A stretch of DNA of 6,108 nt from an uncultured Pseudomonadota bacterium (GTDB lineage: Bacteria > Pseudomonadota > Gammaproteobacteria > Burkholderiales > Burkholderiaceae_C): NCBI GenBank assembly GCA_900320815.1, contig ONTY01000102.1, forward strand, positions 1 to 6,108, read 5' to 3'. A model generated the notes under the pieces. That model was not told the origin of the DNA and made no database searches. It saw only the letters and a program-made list of their open reading frames with translations. Shown in pieces: positions 1 through 5,175 of this stretch. The position numbers and the translations under genes are program-made. How positions within the stretch are numbered: the stretch's first letter is position 1; each line of letters starts with the position of its first letter.

Positions 1-1
1 C

Positions 2-466
2 GCGCAAACTGCTAACGACGCCCCCGCCACCCTGGCCTCGGCACCCGCTGCCCCTGCCTCAGGCGCCAGCCACCCGCACCACCACGGCCACCCCAACCCC
101 GCCGAGTCCCACGCCAAACGCATGGAACACATCAAAGAGCAACTCAAACTCACCAGCGAACAGGAAGCTGCCTGGCAGCAATACGCCGCCGCCATGCAGC
201 CGCCCGCACCTCCCGAAGCGCCCAAAGACGACGACTCCACCCTCACCACCCCGCAGCGCATCGACCGCATGCAGGCGATGGCTGATAAACATCATGCCCG
301 AATGCGCGCACGCGGCGAAGCCACCAAAACCTTCTACGCGCAACTGAGCGAGGAGCAGCAAAAAACCTTTGATGCGCTGCACACCAGGCGCGGTCCCGGC
401 GGTCCTGGCCCACATGGGCACGCCCACCACGGCCCGCGCCACGGCGGCCCTGAGCCGCGCTGGTAA
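2..466 (+). CDS. Spy/CpxP-like periplasmic protein, 5'-truncated
   Basis: The frame is open from the window edge, so the true start and signal peptide lie outside; 154 residues are visible. Two LTxxQ-type motifs mark the Spy/CpxP family: LTSEQ at visible residues 50-54 and LSEEQ at 115-119, separated by a charged, helix-forming stretch. Members of the family are small helical periplasmic proteins acting as ATP-independent chaperones or in envelope-stress and metal responses. Here the visible N-terminus is Ala/Pro-rich and then histidine-rich (SHPHHHGH), and the C-terminus is Gly/His-rich (HGHAHHGPRHGG), which suggests metal binding (inference). An internal ATG at 122 could be taken as a start, but it would discard the His-rich segment and leave no export signal, so I treat the gene as cut by the edge. 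A paralogue follows 87 nt downstream. The family call is fairly secure; the specific role is not. Confidence 0.8.
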   Translation, partial: AQTANDAPATLASAPAAPASGASHPHHHGHPNPAESHAKRMEHIKEQLKLTSEQEAAWQQYAAAMQPPAPPEAPKDDDSTLTTPQRIDRMQAMADKHHARMRARGEATKTFYAQLSEEQQKTFDALHTRRGPGGPGPHGHAHHGPRHGGPEPRW

Positions 467-491
467 GCCGCACGAGTTCTCCGCTGTTTCC

Positions 492-521
492 CGCGCACGC
501 CCTCCTCTTGCGGCGTGCGCG
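492..521. other. Perfect 10-bp hairpin between the two Spy-like genes
   Basis: Positions 492-501 (CGCGCACGCC) are the exact reverse complement of 512-521 (GGCGTGCGCG), with a 10-nt loop at 502-511. The stem is almost all G/C and lies 26 nt after the first gene's stop and 32 nt before the chosen start of the second. No T tract follows, so it is not a standard intrinsic terminator. It could be an mRNA-stabilising or attenuating structure in a shared transcript, or a protein-binding site. Confidence 0.5.
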
Positions 522-553
522 TCCTCGCCATCAACGCCCTTTACGCATCTCTC

Positions 554-991
554 ATGAAACTCCCGACACTGCGTCCCAGCCTGCTGGCCCTGACCCTCAT
601 AGCCGCCTTTGCCACCATTGCCAGCGCCCCTGCCAGCGCCGACACCCAAAGCGCCACCCGCCCCAACCCGGCGCAAATGGCGCAGCGCCACGCCGAGCGC
701 ATGGCCACCCTCAAAGCCAAACTCAACCTCAGCGCCAGCCAGGAGAGCGCCTGGCAGGAGTTCGCCGCCGCCATGCGGCCGCCAGCGCACCCGCCCAAAG
801 ATGCAGCCTCGCGCCCCGCACGTGGACAACGCCCCCTGGGCCAGCCACCGAAACACGGCAAACGACACGAAGCCATCCAGAAATTCCGCAACCAGCTCAA
901 CGCCCAGCAACAAAGCACCTTTGACGAACACTTCAAACGCGGCCCAGGCGGGCGCAGCAAGCACAAGCGCCCTCCAAGCGCAACAAACTAA
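554..991 (+). CDS. Spy/CpxP-like periplasmic protein (second paralogue)
   Basis: A 145-residue protein when started at the ATG at 554. That start gives a textbook Sec signal peptide: short basic N-region, hydrophobic core at residues 9-23, and an ASA cleavage site before D30. The same frame is open to a GTG at 515, but this would add 13 residues ahead of the signal and overlap the hairpin. No clear ribosome binding site supports either start. The mature part carries LSASQ at 59-63, in a segment (LSASQESAWQEFAAAM) closely matching the upstream protein, and a second, degenerate LNAQQ motif at 115-119 followed by STFDEHF. The section between the motifs is about nine residues shorter than in the upstream paralogue and low in complexity (Pro, Arg, Gly, Lys), and the His-rich ends are missing. 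The tail is strongly basic. The protein is predicted to be a periplasmic helical chaperone or stress protein, probably arising by tandem duplication. Confidence 0.75.
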   Translation: MKLPTLRPSLLALTLIAAFATIASAPASADTQSATRPNPAQMAQRHAERMATLKAKLNLSASQESAWQEFAAAMRPPAHPPKDAASRPARGQRPLGQPPKHGKRHEAIQKFRNQLNAQQQSTFDEHFKRGPGGRSKHKRPPSATN

Positions 992-1019
992 GCAAGCAGC
1001 ATCAATAGGTATACAAAGC

Positions 1020-1044
1020 ATTGCCCGCATCATATGCGGGCAAT
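1020..1044 (+). terminator. Perfect inverted repeat after the Spy-like pair
   Basis: Positions 1020-1030 (ATTGCCCGCAT) pair exactly with 1034-1044 (ATGCGGGCAAT) around a 3-nt loop, 28 nt after the stop of the second Spy-like gene. The position suits a transcription terminator for that unit, and the GC-rich stem is strong. No run of T follows on either strand, so intrinsic termination may be weak or the structure may instead stabilise the 3' end of the mRNA. Confidence 0.45.
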
Positions 1045-1066
1045 CATGCGTAAAGTCATGGGGTAT

Positions 1067-1094
1067 TTGACAACAAAAAAATACTCATGATATT
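1067..1094 (+). promoter_or_regulatory. Candidate sigma-70 promoter for the LprI-like/amidase pair
   Basis: TTGACA at 1067-1072 is a perfect -35 box. With a 16-nt spacer it is followed by GATATT at 1089-1094, which matches the -10 consensus at four of six positions. The spacer contains an A tract and the region is markedly more AT-rich than its surroundings. It lies just after the presumed end of the Spy-like unit and upstream of the next + strand gene. Transcription would start near 1100, leaving a leader of about 125 nt. Confidence 0.4.
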
Positions 1095-1101
1095 CAATCG
1101 T

Positions 1102-1128
1102 TCTTGCCAGCAAAACACGCGGGCAAGA
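1102..1128 (+). other. Small inverted repeat at the start of the leader
   Basis: TCTTGCC at 1102-1108 is the exact reverse complement of GGCAAGA at 1122-1128, with a 13-nt loop. It would sit at the very 5' end of a transcript from the promoter candidate at 1067-1094. A 7-bp stem is short enough to occur by chance, so this is only a possible 5' mRNA structure. The rest of the 992-1223 stretch holds no gene that I can support. Confidence 0.25.
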
Positions 1129-1223
1129 GCAAGATACCCAGAGACTTTTGGGATGTTCCTACAATGCGCGCCGCCCTCAGGATGAAGGCATTTCACATCT
1201 CCCTGCATCTTCGCTCCAAGAAA

Positions 1224-1610
1224 ATGAACACCGCCAAACTCCTTATCACCGCCGCCGCCATTTTTGCCACACACACCGCCAGCGCCATTGAAGCCTGCGA
1301 TCGCTACACCACCTCCTACGACCGCACCTATTGCGCCTCCAAACTCTTTGTTGAATCAGACGCCGAACTCAACAAAATCTATAAAGAGCTGCGTCAATTC
1401 ACCAAAGGCGGCACCGACAAAGAACTCGTACAAACGCAGCGCGACTGGATTAAACACCGCAACGCCTCCTGCGAAAGCAACCCTGGCACCATCAACGTCA
1501 ACTGCAATTACCGCCTCAACCGCGAGCGCACCGAATATCTGCGCGACCGTCTGCGCGAATGCCGCACGGGTTCCTGCAACGCCAGCGCCATCACGCGCCC
1601 AAGCTGGTAG
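1224..1610 (+). CDS. DUF1311/LprI-family small exported cysteine-rich protein
   Basis: A 128-residue protein starting at the ATG at 1224, chosen because it gives a clean Sec signal peptide (hydrophobic residues 6-16, cleavage after TASA at residue 21). The frame is open further upstream but without a signal-like start. The mature protein shows the LprI N-terminal/DUF1311 pattern: an early cysteine pair (C25, C37), the block DAELNKIYKEL at 46-56, QRDWIKHRNASC at 72-83, then C94 and an arginine-rich helix ending in C113 and C118. Six mature cysteines suggest disulfide bonds in the periplasm. The family is named after a mycobacterial lipoprotein reported to inhibit lysozyme; this one lacks a lipobox at the cleavage site and is more likely soluble. 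Only weak RBS-like sequence precedes the start. A peptidoglycan amidase follows after 14 nt, almost certainly in the same transcript, which fits a cell-wall role. The biochemical function remains unproven. Confidence 0.8.
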   Translation: MNTAKLLITAAAIFATHTASAIEACDRYTTSYDRTYCASKLFVESDAELNKIYKELRQFTKGGTDKELVQTQRDWIKHRNASCESNPGTINVNCNYRLNRERTEYLRDRLRECRTGSCNASAITRPSW

Positions 1611-1624
1611 TCCCAAAAACACAA

Positions 1625-2386
1625 ATGCTGCTCACACGCCGGCACGCTGCTGCAGCCATTTTTTGCGCACTCGCGCAACACGCCTGGGCAGAAAAGAGTG
1701 CCAGGCAACCCCTCATCGTTCTTGACCCCGGCCACACCCCGCAGCAACCTGGCGCGCTGAGTGCACGCGGCATCTACGAAGTGGACTACAACGACCGCTT
1801 TGTCGCCGAACTTGCCCCACAGTTGCAAGCCGCCGGCTGGCGCGTTGCCATAACGCGCCTGCCCCCTCAGAGCATCAGTCTAAGCGAGCGCGCCAATATC
1901 GCCAACCGCCTGGGCGCCGACTTGTTTTTATCTATTCATCACGACTCCACGCGTGCGCAATTCATGATTCCCATTGAATATAAGGGGCGCACCGCGCAAA
2001 TGACAGCCAGCCACGCGCCATTTCACGGCTATTCTGTTTTTATCTCGGAACTCAATCCGCAGTTTGGCGCCTCGTACGCCTTCGCGCATTTCATTGCGCA
2101 ACGCATCCGCGCCCTTGGGCGCACGCCTGCCCTATATCACGCCGACCCGCGTTTTGGCTCCGCCCGCCCACTGTATGACGAAACGCTTGGCATCTACCGC
2201 TACGATAATCTTGCCGTCCTGCGCCACACCACCGTGGCCGCTGTGCTGCTGGAAATTGGCGTGCTGCCCAACGTAAAAGACGAAGCCTGGCTCTCCGCTC
2301 CCGAAAACCGCCGCGCCATGCAACAAGCCATCGTCGGCAGCGTCCGCGAATATCAAAAAAGCCGCTTCTACCGCGCCACCCCCTGA
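1625..2386 (+). CDS. N-acetylmuramoyl-L-alanine amidase (Amidase_3), exported
   Basis: A 253-residue zinc hydrolase predicted to cut the bond between N-acetylmuramic acid and the stem peptide L-alanine in the periplasm, during cell separation or wall turnover. Zinc-ligand and catalytic positions are recognisable: LDPGH with H37, YEVD with E52, FLSIHHDS with H105 (H106 adjacent), and LLEIGVLPN with the probable catalytic E210. The RANIAN block at 89-94 is also typical. I chose the ATG at 1625 because it begins a signal peptide (hydrophobic residues 8-17, likely cleavage after AWA at 22). It has an Arg-Arg pair at 5-6, so Tat export is possible, as for AmiA/AmiC of E. coli, but the rest of the Tat motif is poor. 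The frame is open back to 1559, overlapping the previous gene, without a signal-like start. No AMIN or LysM targeting domain is present; it is a bare catalytic domain. Its end overlaps the convergent aldolase gene by 19 bp. Confidence 0.88.
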   Translation: MLLTRRHAAAAIFCALAQHAWAEKSARQPLIVLDPGHTPQQPGALSARGIYEVDYNDRFVAELAPQLQAAGWRVAITRLPPQSISLSERANIANRLGADLFLSIHHDSTRAQFMIPIEYKGRTAQMTASHAPFHGYSVFISELNPQFGASYAFAHFIAQRIRALGRTPALYHADPRFGSARPLYDETLGIYRYDNLAVLRHTTVAAVLLEIGVLPNVKDEAWLSAPENRRAMQQAIVGSVREYQKSRFYRATP

Positions 2387-3438
2387 TAAAACCCGCGCAC
2401 CAGTGCACACAGCGCCTGCACATCTTCGCCCCGCGTCGCCCAGCTCGTTGCCAGCCTGATAATGCTGCGCGCCTCATCATAATTTTCCCAAAAGCTGAAC
2501 TCCACGCGCTCTGCCAGCCGCGCCAGCGTCACATTTTCCATGATGAAAAACACCTGATTCGTCGGCGCCGCGCCATACAGCTGAAAACCGCCCTCCGCCA
2601 GCGCCGCGCGAATCTGCGCGGCATATTTCACGGCATCCGCGCCAATGCGCTGATACAAACCATCCGCAAACAGCACCTCAAACTGAATACCCAGCAGTCG
2701 CCCTTTTGCCAGCAGCGCCCCATGCTGCTTCATCACCGTAAAAAAATGCGGCAACACACCAGGTTGCGGCATCACCACGGCCTCCCCCAGCAGTGCTCCA
2801 CACTTTGTACCACCAATATAAAACACATCCGCCAACCGCGCCAAATCCGCCAGCGAAACATCATTGTCAGCACTGGCCAGTGCATACGCCAGCCGCGCCC
2901 CATCCACATACATCGGGATTTTGTGCGCGCGGCACACGCGTGCCAATGCCTCCAGTTCCGCCAGCGAATACAGCGTGCCATATTCTGTGGGCTGCGAGAT
3001 ATACAGCATCCCCGGCATCACCATATGCTCGTGATTGGCATCTGCCGCATATTTGTGCAGCGCCGCTGCCACAGTTTCAGCGCGGACTTTACCAAAATCG
3101 TGCGCCAGCGCCAGCACCTTATGCCCACCAAGCTCAATCGCGCCCGCCTCGTGCACCGCAATATGGCCACTTGCCGCCGACAGCACCCCCTGATACGAAT
3201 GCAGCAGCGCCGCAATCACCACCGCATTTGCCTGCGTGCCACCCACCAGAAAATGCACTGCCGCCTGCGGACAGCTGCACGCTGAGCGGATTTTTTCGCG
3301 CGCCGCCGCACAACAATCATCGCTTCCGTATCCAGCCGCTGGCAGCATATTCACCTCCGCCAGCCGCTGCAAAATATTCTGGTGTGCCCCCTCCATATAA
3401 TCGCAGGCAAAATGCAGTCTGGCCGTTTCAGTTTGCAT
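2368..3438 (-). CDS. L-threonine aldolase / beta-eliminating lyase family PLP enzyme
   Basis: A 356-residue cytoplasmic enzyme of the fold-type I PLP family that contains low-specificity L-threonine aldolases, which cleave threonine or allo-threonine to glycine and acetaldehyde. The start at 3438 is supported by an AAAAGG ribosome binding site seven nt upstream, the best in the window. Family features in order: FACDYMEGAHQNIL at 10-23 (the SDN..GAHP-like opening), phosphate-binding GGTQANA at 66-72, HEAGAIE with H96 likely stacking on the cofactor, the PLP ring contact VDGAR with D179, and IGGTKCGAL with K212 as the Schiff-base lysine. The GGTK form resembles the more distant bacterial branch rather than the classic LtaE-type SLSKGLGAP, so the true substrate could be another beta-hydroxy amino acid. 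It is transcribed toward the amidase gene and divergently from the gene remnant at 3521. All catalytic positions appear intact. Confidence 0.85.
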   Translation of the reverse strand: MQTETARLHFACDYMEGAHQNILQRLAEVNMLPAAGYGSDDCCAAAREKIRSACSCPQAAVHFLVGGTQANAVVIAALLHSYQGVLSAASGHIAVHEAGAIELGGHKVLALAHDFGKVRAETVAAALHKYAADANHEHMVMPGMLYISQPTEYGTLYSLAELEALARVCRAHKIPMYVDGARLAYALASADNDVSLADLARLADVFYIGGTKCGALLGEAVVMPQPGVLPHFFTVMKQHGALLAKGRLLGIQFEVLFADGLYQRIGADAVKYAAQIRAALAEGGFQLYGAAPTNQVFFIMENVTLARLAERVEFSFWENYDEARSIIRLATSWATRGEDVQALCALVRGFYQGVAR

Positions 3439-3445
3439 GGAAAAA

Positions 3446-3451
3446 CCTTTT
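3446..3451 (-). promoter_or_regulatory. Ribosome binding site of the threonine aldolase gene
   Basis: CCTTTT on the + strand reads AAAAGG on the coding strand, seven nt before the ATG at 3438. It decides the start against the upstream in-frame codon at 3495, which would add 19 residues not seen in the family pattern. Confidence 0.6.
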
Positions 3452-3473
3452 GACAAAACACTGAAAACCCGCC

Positions 3474-3479
3474 ATTCTA
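3474..3479 (-). promoter_or_regulatory. Possible -10 box for the threonine aldolase gene
   Basis: On the minus strand the bases read TAGAAT, five of six to the -10 consensus, 35 nt before the start codon. At 16 nt upstream the best -35 candidate is CTGAAT (3496-3501), only three of six, so this is a weak prediction. It rests mostly on position in the 82-nt gap between divergent genes. Confidence 0.25.
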
Positions 3480-3517
3480 GCGCCCTCGTTACCACATTCA
3501 GCCCGTGCTACCCTTAC

Positions 3518-3536
3518 CCCATGCCCAACACTTCCC
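3518..3536 (+). repeat. Start-region direct repeat, copy 1 (remnant gene)
   Basis: This 19-nt segment around the remnant's ATG matches 3895-3913 around the transporter's ATG at 17 of 19 positions. Both encode MPNTS, and both mismatches are at third codon positions. Similarity ends immediately after the fifth codon. Confidence 0.5.
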
Positions 3537-3890
3537 TATCCTCCCACCAGAGCGGCACCAACGCTGCCCTGCTTGAACAAATCGCTTTGGGCGAAGACGC
3601 AATGCTGGCAACGCTTCTGCACCGCACTTTCCCCGGCGTCTGATGCCGAGTCTCTGGAAAAAATGCAACTCTGCACCACAAACGCTGAAGGCGCACCCCA
3701 CGCCACCGTCAGCGGCGTGCTTATGGCATCCGAAGCGCCAAAGCAACACCTGCCCGGCGCTTTTATCCAGGCCGTATGCTGCCGTGGCATCAACCGAACA
3801 CGCCAACTTGACGCCCACGGCAGCCAGCGCAATTTCATTATATTCGCCGCACCCTCACCACACGGGTCAGACGGCTACGAATACCAATAA
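3521..3890 (+). pseudogene. Frameshifted, internally deleted remnant, AlbA_2/Schlafen-like ATP-binding regulator
   Basis: Two frames together give one recognisable but broken protein. From the ATG at 3521 the first frame yields 40 residues including NAALLEQIALGED, which resembles the opening of the AlbA_2 (Schlafen AlbA) putative DNA-binding domain; it stops at 3641-3643. The +1 frame continues without a gap, with SDAESLEKMQLCTT near 3639-3680, then SGVLMASEAPKQHLPGAFIQAV and RTRQLDAH, and stops at 3888-3890. The second block resembles the region after the AlbA_2 domain in these proteins (a VAGVLLF..P..FLPGA..QAVRY-like strand pattern). Intact members run to about 400-500 residues, so roughly 200 internal residues and the C-terminal part appear to be missing, in addition to the frameshift at about 3637-3641. 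Family assignment is from memory of the pattern, hence moderate confidence; that the frame is broken is seen directly. The MFS gene starts seven nt after the last stop. Confidence 0.5.
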
Positions 3891-3894
3891 CACT

Positions 3895-3913
3895 CCCATG
3901 CCAAACACCTCCC
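3895..3913 (+). repeat. Start-region direct repeat, copy 2 (MFS gene)
   Basis: Partner of the segment at 3518-3536, offset by 377 nt. The two copies bracket the whole gene remnant, as if the remnant sequence lay between two versions of one 5' end. Confidence 0.5.
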
Positions 3914-5106
3914 AGCACCCCCACCTGCACCAGCGCGCCGCGCTACGCGCGTACTTTGGGCTGATGATTGTCACCGCCTGCTGCTTTGCGATGGAATATG
4001 CGCCGCAGCCCATGTACAACACCATCAGCCGTGCCTGGAGCGTCAGCCGCACCAATATCGGCATGCTGGTGGGCATATTCATGCTCTCGCTTACCCTTTC
4101 GCCATTATTTGCCGGGCTGCTGCTTTCGCGCATCGGCATACGGCGTGCCATCGTATTTTCCAGCCTTATATTGGGCAGCAGTAGTCTGGCCATATGGCTG
4201 GTGGGCGATTTTGGGCAACTCATGGCTGTGCGCGCCGTGCAGGCACTGCTCATGCCCATTGTGCTCACTGCGGTGATGACGGCGGTTTCTTCCCTTTTTC
4301 GCCATTTTGACCTCAGCCGCGCGCTGGCCGGCTACGTGGCGACCAATTTAGTCGGCTCACTGGCCGGGCGCATCGGCGGCGGCGTCGGTGCCCAATTTTT
4401 CGGCTGGCAACAAACGCTGGTCTTGTTCTGTCTGCCATTTTTTGCTGCTCTGCCCTTTATTTGGCGTTTGCCAGATATTAAATTGCCGGCAGATGCCGTG
4501 CAGCGCCCAAAAATGCGCGACTATCTCGCCATTGCGCGCACGCCCGGCGTCGCCAGCCTGCTGCTTATTGAAGCCTGCGGCCTCTTCGTGTTCAACGCTG
4601 TCGGCAATATGCTTCCGCTGCGCATGGCAGAAATCGGGCACGGCAACTCGGACGCCCTCGCCGGCATGATGTATGCTGGCTACTCCATCGGTCTGGCAGC
4701 CTCACTCTTTCTCAACCCCATTCGCCGTCTGTGCCGCAGCAGTGCGCGTACACTGATTTTTGCCTCTGCCGTTTTTGTCCTCACCACCACCAGCATGGCC
4801 ACGCAATCGCTGTGGATTATTTTCCTTGGTATTTGGGGCATGGCATTTGGGCAATTTCTCTCGCATTCGCTTAGCCCCGGCCTCATTAACCAGCTTGCCA
4901 CCCAAAGCGGCCACACCAGCCGTGCCCTCGTCAACGGGCTTTACCTCTCCTGCTTTTATTTTGGTGGCTTTATTGGCGCCTGGCTTCCCGGCCTCATGTA
5001 CAACCATTTTGGCTGGGGTGCCTGTTATGCCATGATGCAGGCCACCATTTGCATCACCTTCATCATCGTGCTGCGGCTGGCAAAAAATATGCCGGCACTG
5101 CATTGA
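3898..5106 (+). CDS. Major facilitator superfamily (MFS) transporter, 12 TM
   Basis: A 402-residue inner-membrane secondary transporter of the DHA1-like type, about the family's usual length, with around 12 hydrophobic segments. Helix 1 covers about residues 18-38 and includes EYAPQPMYN; the QP dipeptide there is common in YnfM/AraJ-type permeases. The loop between helices 2 and 3 reads GLLLSRIGIRR at 73-83, the motif A position, but with Ser77 where most members have Asp. Helix 4 has the motif B arginine (R112 in VRAVQALLMP). Helix 5 is glycine-rich at 145-164 (LAGRIGGGVGA), resembling the YnfM-like branch. A polar central loop lies near 184-210. The ATG at 3898 leaves a cytoplasmic N-terminus of about 17 residues; the frame is open further upstream through the remnant gene, but in the wrong frame for that protein. 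No ribosome binding site is evident. Substrate is not predictable from sequence; drug or sugar efflux is typical of relatives. Confidence 0.87.
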   Translation: MPNTSQHPHLHQRAALRAYFGLMIVTACCFAMEYAPQPMYNTISRAWSVSRTNIGMLVGIFMLSLTLSPLFAGLLLSRIGIRRAIVFSSLILGSSSLAIWLVGDFGQLMAVRAVQALLMPIVLTAVMTAVSSLFRHFDLSRALAGYVATNLVGSLAGRIGGGVGAQFFGWQQTLVLFCLPFFAALPFIWRLPDIKLPADAVQRPKMRDYLAIARTPGVASLLLIEACGLFVFNAVGNMLPLRMAEIGHGNSDALAGMMYAGYSIGLAASLFLNPIRRLCRSSARTLIFASAVFVLTTTSMATQSLWIIFLGIWGMAFGQFLSHSLSPGLINQLATQSGHTSRALVNGLYLSCFYFGGFIGAWLPGLMYNHFGWGACYAMMQATICITFIIVLRLAKNMPALH

Positions 5107-5129
5107 GGCCGGGAATACAAAACATTTAT

Positions 5130-5165
5130 GCGGCGAACATGCTGGCGGCGGGGAACATCGCCGCC
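5130..5165. terminator. Overlapping inverted repeats between convergent genes
   Basis: The 69-nt gap between the transporter and ankyrin gene ends holds two mutually exclusive stems sharing one right arm. GGCGGCG (5144-5150) pairs with CGCCGCC (5159-5165) over an 8-nt loop, and GCGGCGA (5130-5136) pairs with TCGCCGC (5158-5164). The place between two converging stops suits a bidirectional terminator, but only a short T run (5175-5177) follows on the + strand. Confidence 0.35.
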
Positions 5166-5175
5166 CGCGTTGCCT

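Noticed and set aside
59..1033. A 324-codon open frame on the minus strand across the two Spy-like genes
   Set aside because: It is Gly/Ala/Val/Phe-rich with no recognisable family and lies opposite two clear LTxxQ proteins; long antisense frames are common in GC-rich DNA.
1104..1223. A 40-residue N-terminal extension of the LprI-like protein from a TTG
   Set aside because: It would bury the signal peptide inside the protein; the ATG at 1224 gives a proper export signal.
2793..3464. Long + strand frames opposite the threonine aldolase
   Set aside because: Pro/His/Cys-rich composition with no family pattern, against a full set of PLP-enzyme motifs on the minus strand.
3450..3478. TTGACA at 3450-3455 as the -35 box of a + strand promoter for the remnant gene
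   Set aside because: At 17 nt the -10 position reads CATTCT, only three of six, and the region overlaps the aldolase leader and RBS.
3808..3844. TTGACG and TATATT as a promoter for the MFS gene inside the remnant
   Set aside because: The spacer is 25 nt, too long for a sigma-70 promoter; each box alone is not enough.
3866..3875. A nine-of-ten match to the Neisseria DNA uptake sequence
   Set aside because: Only one imperfect copy in 6.1 kb; a genome using this signal should show several exact copies.
3643..3897. An 85-residue N-terminal extension of the MFS transporter
   Set aside because: The extension reads the remnant gene in a wrong frame, is Pro/Thr/Ser-rich, and MFS homologues start shortly before helix 1.
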